DNA from: Sipunculus nudus | Lineage: Eukaryota; Annelida; Sipuncula; Golfingiida; Sipunculidae | Length of the DNA: 64,000 bases | Assembly (NCBI GenBank): GCA_026874595.1 | Contig: CM049318.1 | Location: 27,060,956-27,124,955 of the forward strand | Direction: 5' to 3' | In this document: piece by piece, positions 30,203-41,760 of the stretch | Layout: each line of letters opens with the position of its first letter | How positions within the stretch are numbered: position 1 is the stretch's first letter | The notes under the pieces: model-generated | Seen by the model: only the letters and a program-made list of their open reading frames with translations | Database searches by the model: none | Told to the model about the DNA's origin: nothing | Position numbers and translations under genes: made by a program

Positions 30203-30958
30203 TTGAGATTGGAGAGAGTTTGCGGCAAACGGAAACCATTTTGGATGATCCTGGAATAAACTTATTCTTTTTACCCCTAGACGTTGTTTGGATGTTTGGA
30301 CTTTGGCGTGAAAGTTTTTGGGAGATACATATCTTCTGCGTGTGTGGTGTGACATATAGAAACTGGCAACTTGTCGGAAATAGACATGAAGAGAAAATCT
30401 ATTCGTAGATTCAAGTGATAGACCGGTGATTGAACTGTGTGCCTTAGAAATTTTACAGGGACTGTTATCATTGCCTGTTAGTGCTTTTGCGTTTGTAGCA
30501 CAAGATTTAGATTCCCTTATACATCTTCTATTAATATGAGGACCAAGAACCGATGTGTTGTTTTGTTTCCGAAATATTTGGTATGACTCTGTTACAGAAA
30601 TTATAATCCTAACCTGCTTGTTCTGAAGAATTTCAGTGTGCGAGGTGCCTATCTGAAGAGTTGAACCGTATCCAAACCGTGTCCGTAGATACATTAGAAG
30701 GTTAACTTTTGCGTTTACCGATACCTTTCTTAATAATGATCTTTTGACTGTATAAAGCAAGGACCGTATGACAAGCGGAATTATCAGAGGTTTTCGGAGA
30801 GATGGGGAGTTATTCGACTGGTATAACAATCTAATACGCTGTGTGGATACACATAAGGGTACACATAGTGATGTTATACCGATATGATACAGAGAGATTT
30901 ACCAACAAAAGGGATTTTTAGGAATAATTAAACTTTATTAAACAAAGGTAATTCTTAC

Positions 30959-31000
30959 CTCCTTTTCGTTTTCTGTCATCTCTTGGAGTAATGTGTCATT
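30959..31000 (-). CDS. 42-nt phase-0 microexon, NDTLLQEMTENEKE
   Basis: Acceptor TTTTTGTTTCAG and donor GTAAGAATTA, with 42 nt between. Phase 0 is the only open frame. It keeps the length, N-x-x-L and K-E ends of the exon at 24,451, but the internal residues have diverged. Confidence 0.6.
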
Positions 31001-31399
31001 CTGAAACAAAAATTACTGCATTAATCAGGCAATAATTCAATGTGTAGTGAATTTCAAGGGCCGTTTGACAATATTAGATTTCTTCAGACATACACAAAAG
31101 TCCGCGCATGTGTGTTTTTTTTGGGGGGGGGGGGGGATTAGACTTTATAGTTTCAAATACACGTCATGGTTATAATAAGGTAAAAATGTGTTATTGACAC
31201 GAATGTAATAGCAACTCCGGTTATGACAAAATGGAACCTCAAAAGATAAAGAGATATAGCCAGGGAACGTAGTAAATAATATCCTATAATTCCTTTTCAT
31301 TGTTTAATAATGCTGTGCTAAAATTAATATTATGAATAATTGTATACATATTGTAAATCATTCAGCAGCGTTTATTTATTGTGTTAAATAAATGAGCAT

Positions 31400-31557
31400 A
31401 CCGTACCAGGTTATTGTGATTGGCCGACGGAAAGATCTAGTGGGTCATGGCATAGTTGCAGGAGCCTTGTTTGTAATTTCCTGTAGGCAGGTTAGAAAAG
31501 ACCAGGACACGCGGCTAGAATATTCTCGTGGCTGCTTGAAGGCATGTTCGATATATA
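31400..31557 (-). promoter_or_regulatory. Candidate first-exon module M3
   Basis: TATATA at 31,552-31,557 (minus strand), with a weaker donor ACG|GTATGCTC at the same 150-bp spacing. The next exon on the strand is the 42-nt exon at 30,959. Confidence 0.35.
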
Positions 31558-32189
31558 GTCGGCCGATTTTCAGTGTTCACAGAGTCGTCCTACAGCAATC
31601 TCCCCAGATAGAAAGCCAGTGTTTATAGGTGAAAATACGTTTTGTGTCAGACAGATTGAACCAAGCTGGGTTCTGCATTAAATACCTGGAGAAGACTGAG
31701 TTAGGCTTGGAGTAGTTTAGTTCTAGCCGAGCAGGGCGTTAAAGTTACTGTGAGAGGTTTTTTTAAATTTTTGTGTATGAGATTAGAGCCAGTTTTCGGC
31801 AAATGGAAGCAATTTTGGATGATTCTAGAATAAACATTTTCTCTTTTCCCCTAGACATTTTTTGGATGATTGGACTTTGGCGTGAAAGTTCCCGGAAAAT
31901 ATATGTCCTCTACATGTGTGGAGTGACATGTAGAAACGGGGACCCGTTCGATACAGACATGAAGAGAAAACCCATTCGTAAATTCAAGTGACAGACCGTT
32001 GATTGAACTGTGTGCCTTAGACTGGCCTTGTGATCTACCCAAAACCCGGAGGTACTTCCGCTTATAATGGAGTATTTCTTCGTGAAACCATGAGATCATG
32101 CAGTGACATCGATACTGTGCGTTAACGACACGGCGATTGCTGTCTAGTAATTGTTAAACCTTGGCCAGGAGCTTTGGTATGAAGGATCA

Positions 32190-32380
32190 GCCGTACAAGA
32201 GAGATAAAAGAGCACTAGGCCGCCGATAGTGACGAACGACAAAAGCAGATAGATAAAGAGAGGAAACAATCCAGGAGACGGAGAGAACAGGAACAGGCAG
32301 AGAGAGAGAGAGAAAGAGAAAAAAGAGAAAGAAAGAAGAATAAGAGTAACAGAGAGCGATAGAGGGAACAAAAAATGGAA
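32190..32380 (-). repeat. Polypurine tract
   Basis: Plus strand rich in GAGAGAGAGAAAGAG; the same module position as 25.7 and 46.0 kb. The overlapping minus-strand frames are low complexity. Confidence 0.65.
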
Positions 32381-32387
32381 AGACATC

Positions 32388-33242
32388 TGTTAACAGGGCA
32401 CCAATCGGAAAGACTGGACCTAGAATCTTCATTCTTGACATTCTGAGAGACCTATGAATAGTCTCCATGGAAACCAGAAATTGGGTCTCTGTTACCCATA
32501 ATTTTTGAGCTATGGGGCCCCAAAGTACCCCCCAGAATAGTGAAAAATTTCATACAAAAACTTTAATATCTCATTAATTTCATCACTGATGGTCATGACT
32601 TCTTGCATACATATTGAACATGAAATGTTTCATCAGTTTCTGCAGACTGGTGGCGCCACCTGTATTTTTCGATTTTTTATGAATTGTTTTCTCTATTTTT
32701 GAGACCTTTAAAAATGTGAACATCTGTTAACAGGGCACAAATCGTATAGACTGGACCTAGAATCTTCATTCTTGAAATTCTGAGAGACCTATTAGAAGTC
32801 TCCATGGAAACCAGAAATTAGGTCTCTGTTACCCTTATCCTTCGAGCTATGGGGCCCCAAAACACCCCCCAGTATAGTCAAAAATTTCATAAAAAAAAAC
32901 TTCAATAACTGATTGAAAATCACTGATGGTCATGATTTTTGGCATACATATTGATCATGAGGTGTTTCATCAGTTTCTGCAGCCTGGTGGCACCACATGT
33001 ATTTGTTCGGGCTTTTTTCGATTTTTTTCTCTATTTTTGAGACCTTTAAAGATATGAACATCTGTTATCATGGCACAAATCATAACAACTGGACCTAAAA
33101 TCTTCATTCTTTACACACAGGGAGACCCATTAAAAATCTCCATGGAAACCTGAAATTAGGTCTCTGTTACCCATATCTTTCGAGCTATGGGGCCCCAAAG
33201 TACCCCCGAGAATAGTGAAAAATTTTATACAAAAACTTCAGT
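32388..33242 (+). repeat. Dispersed repeat R1, three tandem units of about 335 bp
   Basis: ACATCTGTTAACAGGGCAC starts units at 32,388 and 32,721, and a variant starts at 33,058. Each carries CCATGGAAACC, GAGCTATGGGGCCCCAAA and, in the first two, CTGGTGGCGCCACCTG-like motifs. The repeat ends where duplication block A copy 2 begins. Confidence 0.8.
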
Positions 33243-33299
33243 AATATTTCAACGATGACTGCTTACCAGACACGTAATATAAATTGACAAGAACAAACA

Positions 33300-33302
<3 letters not shown>

Positions 33303-33370
<68 letters not shown>
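33303..33370. repeat. (CT)n(TA)n microsatellite
   Basis: About 18 CT repeats followed by about 16 TA repeats. Confidence 0.9.
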
Positions 33371-33374
<4 letters not shown>

Positions 33375-33729
33375 TTATTACATAATGTATTTCGGGATAT
33401 GTACTGCCAAATATCTATAGGGTGCCGCGCCGCAACACTTACCATTTATCACGACACCCTTTAACGTTAACAGTCGCTCACAGACAGACAGTGATATATA
33501 TGTAAATTAAAACCGGGTGTTTTCGTGTGAATTTAAATATAAAAGATATGTTTGCAATCGTTTGCCTTCATTTGACAGATTAATGCTCATCCACTTTATA
33601 CTCTGCTCTGTTTTCTTAGAAGAAAAAAAATTAAAGCAGACTAATTTTACAATAAGAATATAACTAAATATATTTTGCCTAACATGTAGTGATAACACCC
33701 GTAATCAGAAATTCCAGCATATAACACTA

Positions 33730-33771
<42 letters not shown>

Positions 33772-33836
33772 TTTATTAATATACATTTATATATAAATTT
33801 AAGTAACCTGGTCTGAAAACAAAAAACTATTTTTAC

Positions 33837-33881
33837 CGGTGCATCATCTCTTCTTTTTCCTCTGCTGCATACGCTCCTCAT
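33837..33881 (-). CDS. 45-nt phase-0 microexon, MRSVCSRGKRRDDAP
   Basis: Counterpart of 8,500-8,544. Acceptor TTTACAG, donor GTAAAA. One synonymous change and one V/M change relative to the other copy. Confidence 0.55.
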
Positions 33882-34029
33882 CTGTAAACATAGACAACAA
33901 GAAAAAGTAGATATATATATATATATATCAATCACTATTGCACTGTTACTAGGGCCCCGCTTGACAAGCGATGCCCAATAGTGATCACCGTGTCAGTCCA
34001 TCCTTCCTTCCTTCCGTACTTCCGTCCTT

Positions 34030-34740
34030 CCGTCAGTGACTCTTTCGCACGCAATAAAACAACAACAACAACATACCGCAGCTTTCCCAAATTCACAGGG
34101 ATGGTTGGTATCTATTAGGGCTCCAGACCTATTTAATTACAGACTTGTCTGAATTCTAATATGGCCGCAACAGCCCGATCGCTGATTTTCCTTCGCGCAT
34201 AATAACTCAACAAAAACCTACTGCAGCTTTCCCATACTCCCAGGGATGTTTGTTGCCTATAATGGCCCTAGACCTATTGAATTCCAGATCTGTCCGAATC
34301 GCAATATGGCCGCAACAGCCAGATCGCTGATTTTCTTTCGCGCATAATAACTCAACAAAAACCTACTGCAGCTTTCCCATTTTCGCAGGGATGTTTGTTA
34401 CCTATAAGGGCTCCAGACCTGTTAAATAACAGACATGTCTAAATTCCAATATGGCCGCCACAGCCGAATCCCTAATATTCTTTTGCGCACGATAACTCAA
34501 AACAACATGCTTCAGCTTTCCCAAACTTATAGGGATATGTGGTACATGTGAGGGCTCCAGACCTATTGAATTACAGACCTATTGGAATTCCAATTTGGCC
34601 GCCACGGTCTGATCGTTGATTTACTTTTGCACGCAATAACTCAACAACAACCTACTGTAGCTTTCCCAATTTCACTGGGATCATTGATGCCTATGAGGGC
34701 TCTACACCTATAGAATTACAGACTTGCTCAAAATCAAATA
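34030..34740. repeat. 146-bp satellite, five units
   Basis: Units near 34,052, 34,198, 34,344, 34,490 and 34,636, the same family as 8,650-9,665. Confidence 0.85.
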
Positions 34741-35087
34741 TGGCCAACAGACTACATTCAGTGATTTTCTATTGTACACATTATTTCAAACATATATCTT
34801 CTTTAATATCATTTAATCCAGTAGGATTTTTGCGCTCATGCATATGGATAAAACCTGTTTCTGTTTGTCATATTTTTCAAATTTAACTTAATTTTTCACC
34901 CCTATGTAAACTAGTCCATCACTAGCAGAAACGCGGGGCCCTCTGAGGACCATTGTCCGACCACATCTAGTTTCATATAATATTGTCATAATAATCATCA
35001 ATAAAGAGACAAATGTATGTGTTTAAAATAATAAGCGTTCATAATAAAAGGAGGTTGTTAGTTTAATAGCATCATTTATTCCACCTC

Positions 35088-35141
35088 TTACGATAAGACC
35101 TTCCCGTCGAAATCATAATCATCAATATCATCAACGTGGGC
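35088..35141 (-). CDS. Candidate terminal exon, AHVDDIDDYDFDGKVLS
   Basis: The acceptor TTTCTTCTCTTTAAAAG precedes GCC, and the phase-0 frame reads AHVDDIDDYDFDGKVLS then TAA. An AATAAA lies at 35,075-35,080, only seven bases past the stop. Phase 0 matches the upstream 60-nt exons. A longer frame in another phase (ending in RSYRKRWNK) runs through the same DNA, so the choice is not settled. The very short distance from stop to AATAAA resembles the terminal exon at 49,336. Confidence 0.45.
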   Translation of the reverse strand, partial: AHVDDIDDYDFDGKVLS

Positions 35142-35272
35142 CTTTTAAAGAGAAGAAACCCTTTGGCAAGAAATTTTAACTTTTTGTAGGAAGAATTAAC
35201 TCCACTAAAAACAAGTTGTAAAGTTTTGCCTTTCTGCATATTAATCCTTGAAAACATATCATATAAAGTGCG

Positions 35273-35503
35273 TCACCATCGTCCATTTTGTTTTGTAGAT
35301 ATTTGTTTAAGTACCCGTTGTTTTCCTTTATATGTTTTCATTGATATGTCTGTGTGATGGTGAGAGGAATTTAAAGGCAAGAAGAATTCATGGAGCCGTT
35401 TTGCCTTCTCAAGGGTGGCAGACTTCCCAAATAAATTTCCTATGTCTTTGACTGCTCCACACGTGTTCTCCAAAACTGCCACTTCACATGCCGTTCTCAT
35501 CAA
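35273..35503 (-). other. Open frame of unknown status, TACEVAVLENTCG type
   Basis: Frame carrying TACEVAVLENTCGAVKDIGN and SATLEKAKRLHEFFLPL, counterpart of 15,497-15,796. In-frame stops lie just upstream of its first methionine. No recognised domain. Confidence 0.3.
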
Positions 35504-35873
35504 TTCAGTCCTAGCTCATTCTGGTTTCCTCGTGCACGACGTGTGCTATACAGTACAGCTCCAGATGTTGATACTTATCTTAAACTATATGTTGGATCGA
35601 GGTGCTTTGAGTTTATGTGGATTATAGTTGTTATAACAGATATAAATTGATCTTTTTGTTCAATTTTCAGTAACACAGACATTCATCAGAGATGATTGCT
35701 TTTTGCAAGATTTATGCATGGGTAAAACTGTCAGCAATCAGTACATAAATGACAAGACTTCGTGTACTTTGAACTGAATATCATATGCATTATTTGTTGA
35801 CCCTTGGCATTTTCTTCTTGTGGACCTCTCGAAATTGTTTTGGAAGGTGTAAGTGAATCTAAAAGTTAAACTG

Positions 35874-35925
35874 CCTGGACGTGGATGTGACGTGATGCCA
35901 CTGGACGTGGATGTGACGTGATGCC
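35874..35925. repeat. 26-bp tandem duplication
   Basis: ACTGGACGTGGATGTGACGT and the following GATGCC occur twice in a row. Copy 1 of the block has it once. Confidence 0.75.
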
Positions 35926-37118
35926 AAACAAACATCATCAAATGAACATCTATCCGTGGGTCATCTTATCAAGGAGAGCACAAAGATAATTTTCTTGTTC
36001 CACGCCCCTGCATTTCTCTTCTTGAATCATACAGAAGAATTTTTCCCATCGGATATGCAATTCAAAATTACACTCCATGCGCTGAAAAGAATATTTAAGA
36101 TATGCAACACTGAGAAAAAGATCACGACCGCTGAAATATATAAATTGATTTGAAGTGTAACTGTGACCGTGGTCTTTGTTGCCATTATCCGTGACCGAGG
36201 TTCTTTGTTGCCTTAGGGTATTAATGTTCCGATCCAGTGACAAAATTTCATCACCAATGAAATTAATTCACGTTCAGGAGTTCTGCTAGGATCCTGCCAG
36301 GAAAAGGGTACTGACCTAGCAGTTGCAAGCATATCTATATACATCTGTGGCCAGAAGGCCTGCTGTTGGGTAAGCAATTTTGAAAGTTTGATGATCCTAG
36401 AGCTATCCAGTATCTTTTGTTTTATAATTTTAGTATGACTTTTTGTTTTACTCTAGAGCTTTTCCACCTGATTAGCATTCATATTTTTCCACATGCTCCA
36501 GGTAGACACGTTAGAGAAATCAAAGCTTTTCTTTGCAGAATATGCTCTCGGACTTCTTAAGGAGCCGTGCTTTCTATTTCCTCATCAGAATATCTATTGC
36601 CTCATCAGTATCGTCTGTGTCCTCTCCAGATCATTCATTACATCATCTTCACATTTTAGGGAATGACAGGAATATTTTATACACCATTCAATATACACGG
36701 AGCGTGAAATTTAGTGAATTTTCCATGTAATGTAGTCTTTTTAACTGCCTGTGATGAAATGCATGCTTTTCATAAAATCGACACTATGTGTCAAAGTTAT
36801 GGTGTGGATTGTGTGACCTCATAGCAAGCTCTTTATTATCTTTAGAATATTGGATGCAACTGAAACACACTTCACACTAAATCAACGTTGAACTCCTTTT
36901 GTAGGGTCTATTGTGCAAAGACCTGAAACTTGTCTGATTGGCTCTTTTTTCACAAAATGTCATTTTTTCTATTTTGGCAATTATTCCTATCGGACTGTCC
37001 AGACTTCTCTCAGATGTTTGTCCTGTGTGCTGGGGTTTCCTTATATTGTCTTATAGTTGCTTCATTTGCTCTACAGAATAATTGCCTTATGTTGTTTATC
37101 TCTTCAGATTGTCTTATT

Positions 37119-37121
<3 letters not shown>

Positions 37122-37178
<57 letters not shown>
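37122..37178. repeat. (TA)n microsatellite
   Basis: A long uninterrupted TA run, orthologous to 17,302-17,350. Confidence 0.9.
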
Positions 37179-37182
<4 letters not shown>

Positions 37183-37789
37183 AACTGCTCTTGTAGATCA
37201 ACTGAAGACTTGCCTTGTCGGATAGGGTTTTTCTCATAAATGTTTTCATATAAATGCTACTAGCATTTGCCTTGCAGACATTTCGTGTATTGACATTAAA
37301 ACTTTGTTGTAAGTACTAATAACTCGCGATTTTTCAGCCAGTAATTGTATCATTTTTTCAAACTTTGTCGAAATAAGTCTCAAATTTTATGCGTTACGTT
37401 TGTGGGTATAATTAAGCGCCCGATCGGGGAGTTTGTTTTACCAGGTGGTCGTCCGTGTCCGCACTTTTAAAATGATTAGTCTCCAATATAAAAATCTCTC
37501 GTATAGCAATATTGCATCATACTAATTCTACATAGATTTCTGAAATTTTAGCCATAAAACTAAGTCAGACAGCTTGCATATAAATGCTACTAGCTTTATT
37601 TTTTCATCAAAAATAGACTTAAACATGCATTATTCATCGGTTTTAGTAATAGTAACCATTTTGACTTAATCTCTCAAGGTCGAGTCACTGTAGACTTTGG
37701 ACATCATTCGTTTGTTAGCGCAAAAGTTAGAATCTTCTGATGCAACATCCAGGGAGGTCTTGGAAACCTTAAGAACTATAAACCAGTGA

Positions 37790-38007
37790 GTTTATGGGCA
37801 CGTTTTCTTCGAAACCTGAAGATTTGTTACTGTTTAGTGGCTGCTATGCGAGCCAGGATCTCTTTTGTGCATCCCATTTAGAAACAATAGGTCGTCTGAC
37901 CATCAGTAGGAACATCAGTAAAAAGAGTAATAATTCGGGATTAAAAATTTTACTTACAGGAACATCTTTTGGCACATTTTGGATCCATCTGGATATTCTT
38001 GTCTTAT
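37790..38007 (-). repeat. 335-bp exon unit interrupted by solo LTR (copy 2)
   Basis: The exon begins at 37,958 after a good donor and is cut at 38,007 by the solo LTR. The distal exon piece lies beyond 38,699, with its acceptor altered to TTTTTTCAAG. Confidence 0.8.
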
Positions 38008-38699
38008 TGATACAATGTGGGGTGTGGGATGTCCCCACCTGTATCACATACGGTTGCTGATGCGCGTGGCAGACAATGTTCCAAGACCAGTTTGATGATA
38101 GAAGTCTTTATTCACTAGCAAGCGGTCTGGGACAGCCTCTCTCTCTGAGAGAGCCTCCTAGCCTCCCTGACTCTCTGTGCGCACTACAGATAGTTTTGTT
38201 ACAGGGCTTTCACGTGACATATGAGACGTACATATCCATATTTCTGCATTTTGTCATAAAAGCTTAACCTTATTGGATGACTCAAAGTAGGTCACAATTA
38301 CAACAGAGTTATAAGTGTTCTTCCTAACTTTCGTGAGATCTGATTGGACAAAAGTGCAATGGAAAATCCCAAGTCTGACCTGACATACATCCAGTTATAG
38401 ACTGACCTGCAGTGCTATTTCCAAACTCATATAAACATAATCTGACTGCCTCATCATAGAAACCAATTTAGAGCTAATTTTTGAGAGTACATTTAGGCTC
38501 TACAAACATACTGAATTACCATTAGACCCTTGGTTGTCTGATGAACCATTAATAATTCTTTGGCTCTGTCTGAACACCAGAACAAACTGAAACCTTAATT
38601 GATCTTTGTTGTTTCTGAATAATTTTAGATTTTTAAATATTGAAATATTCCTTTAAATATATGTCAAGTCACATATACACCCTTTCTTACTCCATAACA
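38008..38699 (-). mobile_element. Solo LTR, 692 bp (copy 2)
   Basis: Same ends, same length and same TTAT duplication as the copy at 18,320, with scattered substitutions. It was therefore present before the block duplicated. Confidence 0.75.
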
Positions 38700-39157
38700 T
38701 TATATCCAGTGAACTTGAAAAAAGAATACCATTTAATTATTCTTATTAATCCATGTTAGAAAAATTAATAAATTTATTATTTTATTTATAAACTTATAAA
38801 AGTAATATACAGTTGTAATCCGAGTTTATGGGCACGTTCTCTTCGAAAGCTTAATAATCTTGTCTTATATCCAGTGGACTGCAAAAAAAGGATAGCATTT
38901 ATTTATTCGTATTAATCCATGTTAGAAAAATTAATAAAATTATTATTTTATTTATAAACATATAAAAGTAATTTGGAGTTGTAATCCGAGTTTATGGGCA
39001 CGTTCTCTTCGAAAGCTGAAGATTTGTTACTGTTAAGTGGCTGCTTTGCGAGCCAGGATCTCTTATGTGCGTCCCATTTAGAAAGACTAGGTCGTCTGAC
39101 CATCAGTAGGAACATCAGCAAAAAGAGTAATAATTCGGGATAAACAATTTTACTTAC

Positions 39158-39217
39158 AGGAACATCCTTTGGCACATTTTGGATCCATCTGGATATTCTT
39201 GTCTTAAATCCAGTGAA
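39158..39217 (-). CDS. 60-nt microexon, array 2 unit 1
   Basis: Codes FTGFKTRISRWIQNVPKDVP, with Y4 replaced by F. Splice sites good; the donor is followed by GTAAGTAAAA. Confidence 0.65.
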
Positions 39218-39485
39218 CTGAAAAAGAAAAGCATTTATTTATTTGTATTAATCCATGTTAGAAAAATTAATAAAATTATTATTTTATTTATAAAATTATA
39301 AAAGTAACTTGCAGTTGTAATCAGAGTTCATGGGCACGTTCTCTTCGAAAGCTGAAGATTTGTAACTGTTTAGTGGCTGCTTTGCGAGCCAGGATCTCTT
39401 ATGTGCGTCCCATTTAGAAAGACTAGGTCGTCTGACCATCAGACTATAAAAAGAGTAATAATTGGGGATTAAAAATTATACTTAC

Positions 39486-39545
39486 AGGAACATCTTTTGG
39501 CACATTTTGGATCCATCTGGATATTCTTGTCTTATATCCAGTGAA
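39486..39545 (-). CDS. 60-nt microexon, array 2 unit 2
   Basis: Codes FTGYKTRISRWIQNVPKDVP. Splice sites canonical. A short deletion lies in the adjacent intron (TCAGACTATAAAAAG). Confidence 0.65.
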
Positions 39546-39821
39546 CTGAAAAAGAATAGCATTTATTTATTCGTATTAATCTTAGTTAGAAAAATTAATA
39601 AAATTATTATTTTTTTTATAAACCTATAAAAGTAATGTGCAGTTGTAATCCGAGTTTATGGGCACGTTCTCTTCGAAAGCTGAAGATTTGTAACTGTTTA
39701 GTGGCTGCTTTGCGAGCCAGGATCTCTTATGTGCGTCCCATTTAGAAAGACTAGGTCGTCTGACCATCAGTAGGAACATCAGTAAAAAGAGTAATAATTC
39801 GGGATTAAAAATTATAATTAC

Positions 39822-39881
39822 AGGAACATCTTTTGGCACATTTTGGATCCATCTGGATATTCTTGTCTTATATCCAGTGAA
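39822..39881 (-). CDS. 60-nt microexon, array 2 unit 3
   Basis: Codes FTGYKTRISRWIQNVPKDVP. The donor is weakened to GTAATTATAA. Confidence 0.6.
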
Positions 39882-40157
39882 CTGAAAAAGAATAGCATTT
39901 ATTTATTCGTATTAATCTTAGTTAGAAAAATTAATAAAATTATTATTTTTTTTATAAACCTATAAAAGTAATTTGCAGTTGTAATCCGAGTTTATGGGCA
40001 CGTTCTCTTCGAAAGCTGAAGATTTGTAACTGTTTAGTGGCTGCTTTGCGAGCCAGGATCTCTTATGTGCGTCCCATTTAGAAAGACTAGGTCGTCTGAC
40101 CATCAGTAGGAACATCGGTAAAAAGAGTAATAATTCGGGATTAAAAATTATACTTAC

Positions 40158-40217
40158 AGGAACATCTTTTGGCACATTTTGGATCCATCTGGATATTCTT
40201 GTCTTATATCCAGTGAA
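40158..40217 (-). CDS. 60-nt microexon, array 2 unit 4
   Basis: Codes FTGYKTRISRWIQNVPKDVP. Splice sites canonical. The breakpoint of the 1,207-bp duplication lies inside this exon's source sequence. Confidence 0.65.
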
Positions 40218-40493
40218 CTGAAAAAGAATAGCATTTATTTATTCGTATTAATCTTAGTTAGAAAAATTAATAAAATTATTATTTTTTTTATAAACCTATA
40301 AAAGTAATTTGCAGTTGTAATCCGAGTTTATGGGCACGTTCTCTTCGAAAGCTGAAGATTTGTAACTGTTTAGTGGCTGCTTTGCGAGCCAGGATCTCTT
40401 ATGTGCGTCCCATTTAGAAAGACTAGGTCGTCTGACCATCAGTAGGAACATCAGTAAAAAGAGTAATATTTCGGGATTAAAAACTATACTTAC

Positions 40494-40553
40494 AGGAATA
40501 TCTTTTGGTACATTTTGTATCCACCTGCTAATTCTTGTTTTGTATCCGGTAAA
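40494..40553 (-). CDS. 60-nt microexon, synonymous variant, array 2
   Basis: Identical to 23,147-23,206, consensus peptide with eight alternative synonymous codons. Splice sites canonical. Confidence 0.75.
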
Positions 40554-40834
40554 CTGAAAAAAAGAATAGCATTTATTTATTTGTATTAATCCATGTTAGA
40601 AAAATAAATAAAATTATCATTTTATTTATAAAATTATAAAAGTAATTTGCAATTGAATGAACACTTTTTCTTTGGGTGTGTCAGTGTACTGTCGGTTCGT
40701 GCCGCCCCCTTTTTAACCAAATATCTCTGAAACCTCTGCTGCTTTCTCCCCAATCTGTGCGGACATATTGCTCACACCAATTACATTTGATTAGGTCTCA
40801 CTAGCTTACTTGAATTACTTTCTGCGATCCATTA

Positions 40835-41262
40835 TTATCCCTCGCTCCACGGATACGGGGGACATTGTTTTGGGTTTGTCTGTCCTTCTGTCTGTCTGTC
40901 TTTCTCTCTCTGTCCGTCCGTCAGGTTTCGTTTCCGTGCTTTCCTAATTATTATCCGATTACATCCAAATTTGGGTCAGTGATTGCTTTCATGCATACCT
41001 TGGTTGGGATTGGTTTTGGAGTGTCTGGCTTCTGTCTGCTCTCTGTCACTTTGTCTGTCTGTCAGGTTTTCGTTTCCGTGTGATAACTTTCCTAAATATT
41101 ATCCGATTTCATTCAAATTTTGGTCAGTGATTGCTCTCATACATACCCTGGCTGGGATTTGTTCTGGAGTGTCTGGCTTCTGTCTGTCTGTCACTCTGTC
41201 TGTCCATCCTTTATCAAGCATGAAAAACAACAAGATCCGAATTGGAGGACATTAATTCCAAG
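40835..41262 (+). repeat. Dispersed repeat inserted in an exon
   Basis: A CCCTCGCTCCACGGATACGG start, a TCTGTCTGTCTTTCTCTCTC-like section and two CCGTG...CCTAAT...TTATCCGAT sub-units form an element that splits the 69-nt exon: its 3' part lies next to CTTGAATTACTTTCTGCGATCC at about 40,806, its 5' part after 41,262. A copy at 42,042-42,469 arose with the tandem duplication. The plus-strand ORFs in it are repeat by-products. Confidence 0.6.
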
Positions 41263-41325
41263 AATTTGCTTGTAATCTTCTAAATTTGCATTCAGATAAG
41301 TCGGTGAACAAGAATGCTTTATCTC
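41262..41325 (-). pseudogene. 69-nt exon split by an insertion
   Basis: The minus strand reads TTTTTTTCAG, AGATAAAG and then a frame with HSCSPTYLNANLEDY, after which the inserted repeat begins. The missing 3' half with donor GTAAGC is at about 40,806-40,834. A second split copy lies at 42,469-42,532. Confidence 0.55.
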
Positions 41326-41367
41326 TGAAAAAAATACATGAATTCCATAGATCAAAGGAATTGTATG

Positions 41368-41424
41368 AACATCTTTTGGCACATTTTGGATCCATCTGGA
41401 TATTCTTGTCTTATATCCAGTGAA
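41368..41424 (-). pseudogene. 60-nt microexon truncated at the duplication junction
   Basis: The acceptor and 57 nt of the exon remain, but the last bases and the donor are replaced by unrelated sequence. Confidence 0.7.
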
Positions 41425-41700
41425 CTGAAAAAGAATAGCATTTATTTATTCGTATTAATCTTAGTTAGAAAAATTAATAAAATTATTATTTTTTTTATAA
41501 ACCTATAAAAGTAATTTGCAGTTGTAATCCGAGTTTATGGGCACGTTCTCTTCGAAAGCTGAAGATTTGTAACTGTTTAGTGGCTGCTTTGCGAGCCAGG
41601 ATCTCTTATGTGCGTCCCATTTAGAAAGACTAGGTCGTCTGACCATCAGTAGGAACATCAGTAAAAAGAGTAATATTTCGGGATTAAAAACTATACTTAC

Positions 41701-41760
41701 AGGAATATCTTTTGGTACATTTTGTATCCACCTGCTAATTCTTGTTTTGTATCCGGTAAA
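41701..41760 (-). CDS. 60-nt microexon, synonymous variant, duplicated copy
   Basis: Same sequence as 40,494-40,553, copied by the 1,207-bp duplication. Splice sites canonical. Confidence 0.7.

Larger units (their letters stand above)
33246..38992. repeat. Segmental duplication block A, copy 2
   Basis: Second copy of 7,894-19,302 lacking the retrotransposon. Microsatellite lengths and satellite copy number differ. The empty insertion site is at about 35,215-35,225. Confidence 0.85.
38823..40650 (-). repeat. Array 2 of 335-bp exon units
   Basis: A deleted unit at 38,823 is followed by five units starting near 38,993, 39,327, 39,658, 39,993 and 40,327. One further full unit at 41,536 and a truncated one at 41,368 come from a later tandem duplication. 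The units carry AAAGACTAGGTCG where array 1 has AAAGAATAGGTCG, so each array has homogenised separately. Confidence 0.88.

Noticed and set aside
36930-37249. ORFs with YIYIYIYI runs
   Set aside because: They are translations of TA microsatellites (also at 33.7, 56.2 and 62.8 kb).
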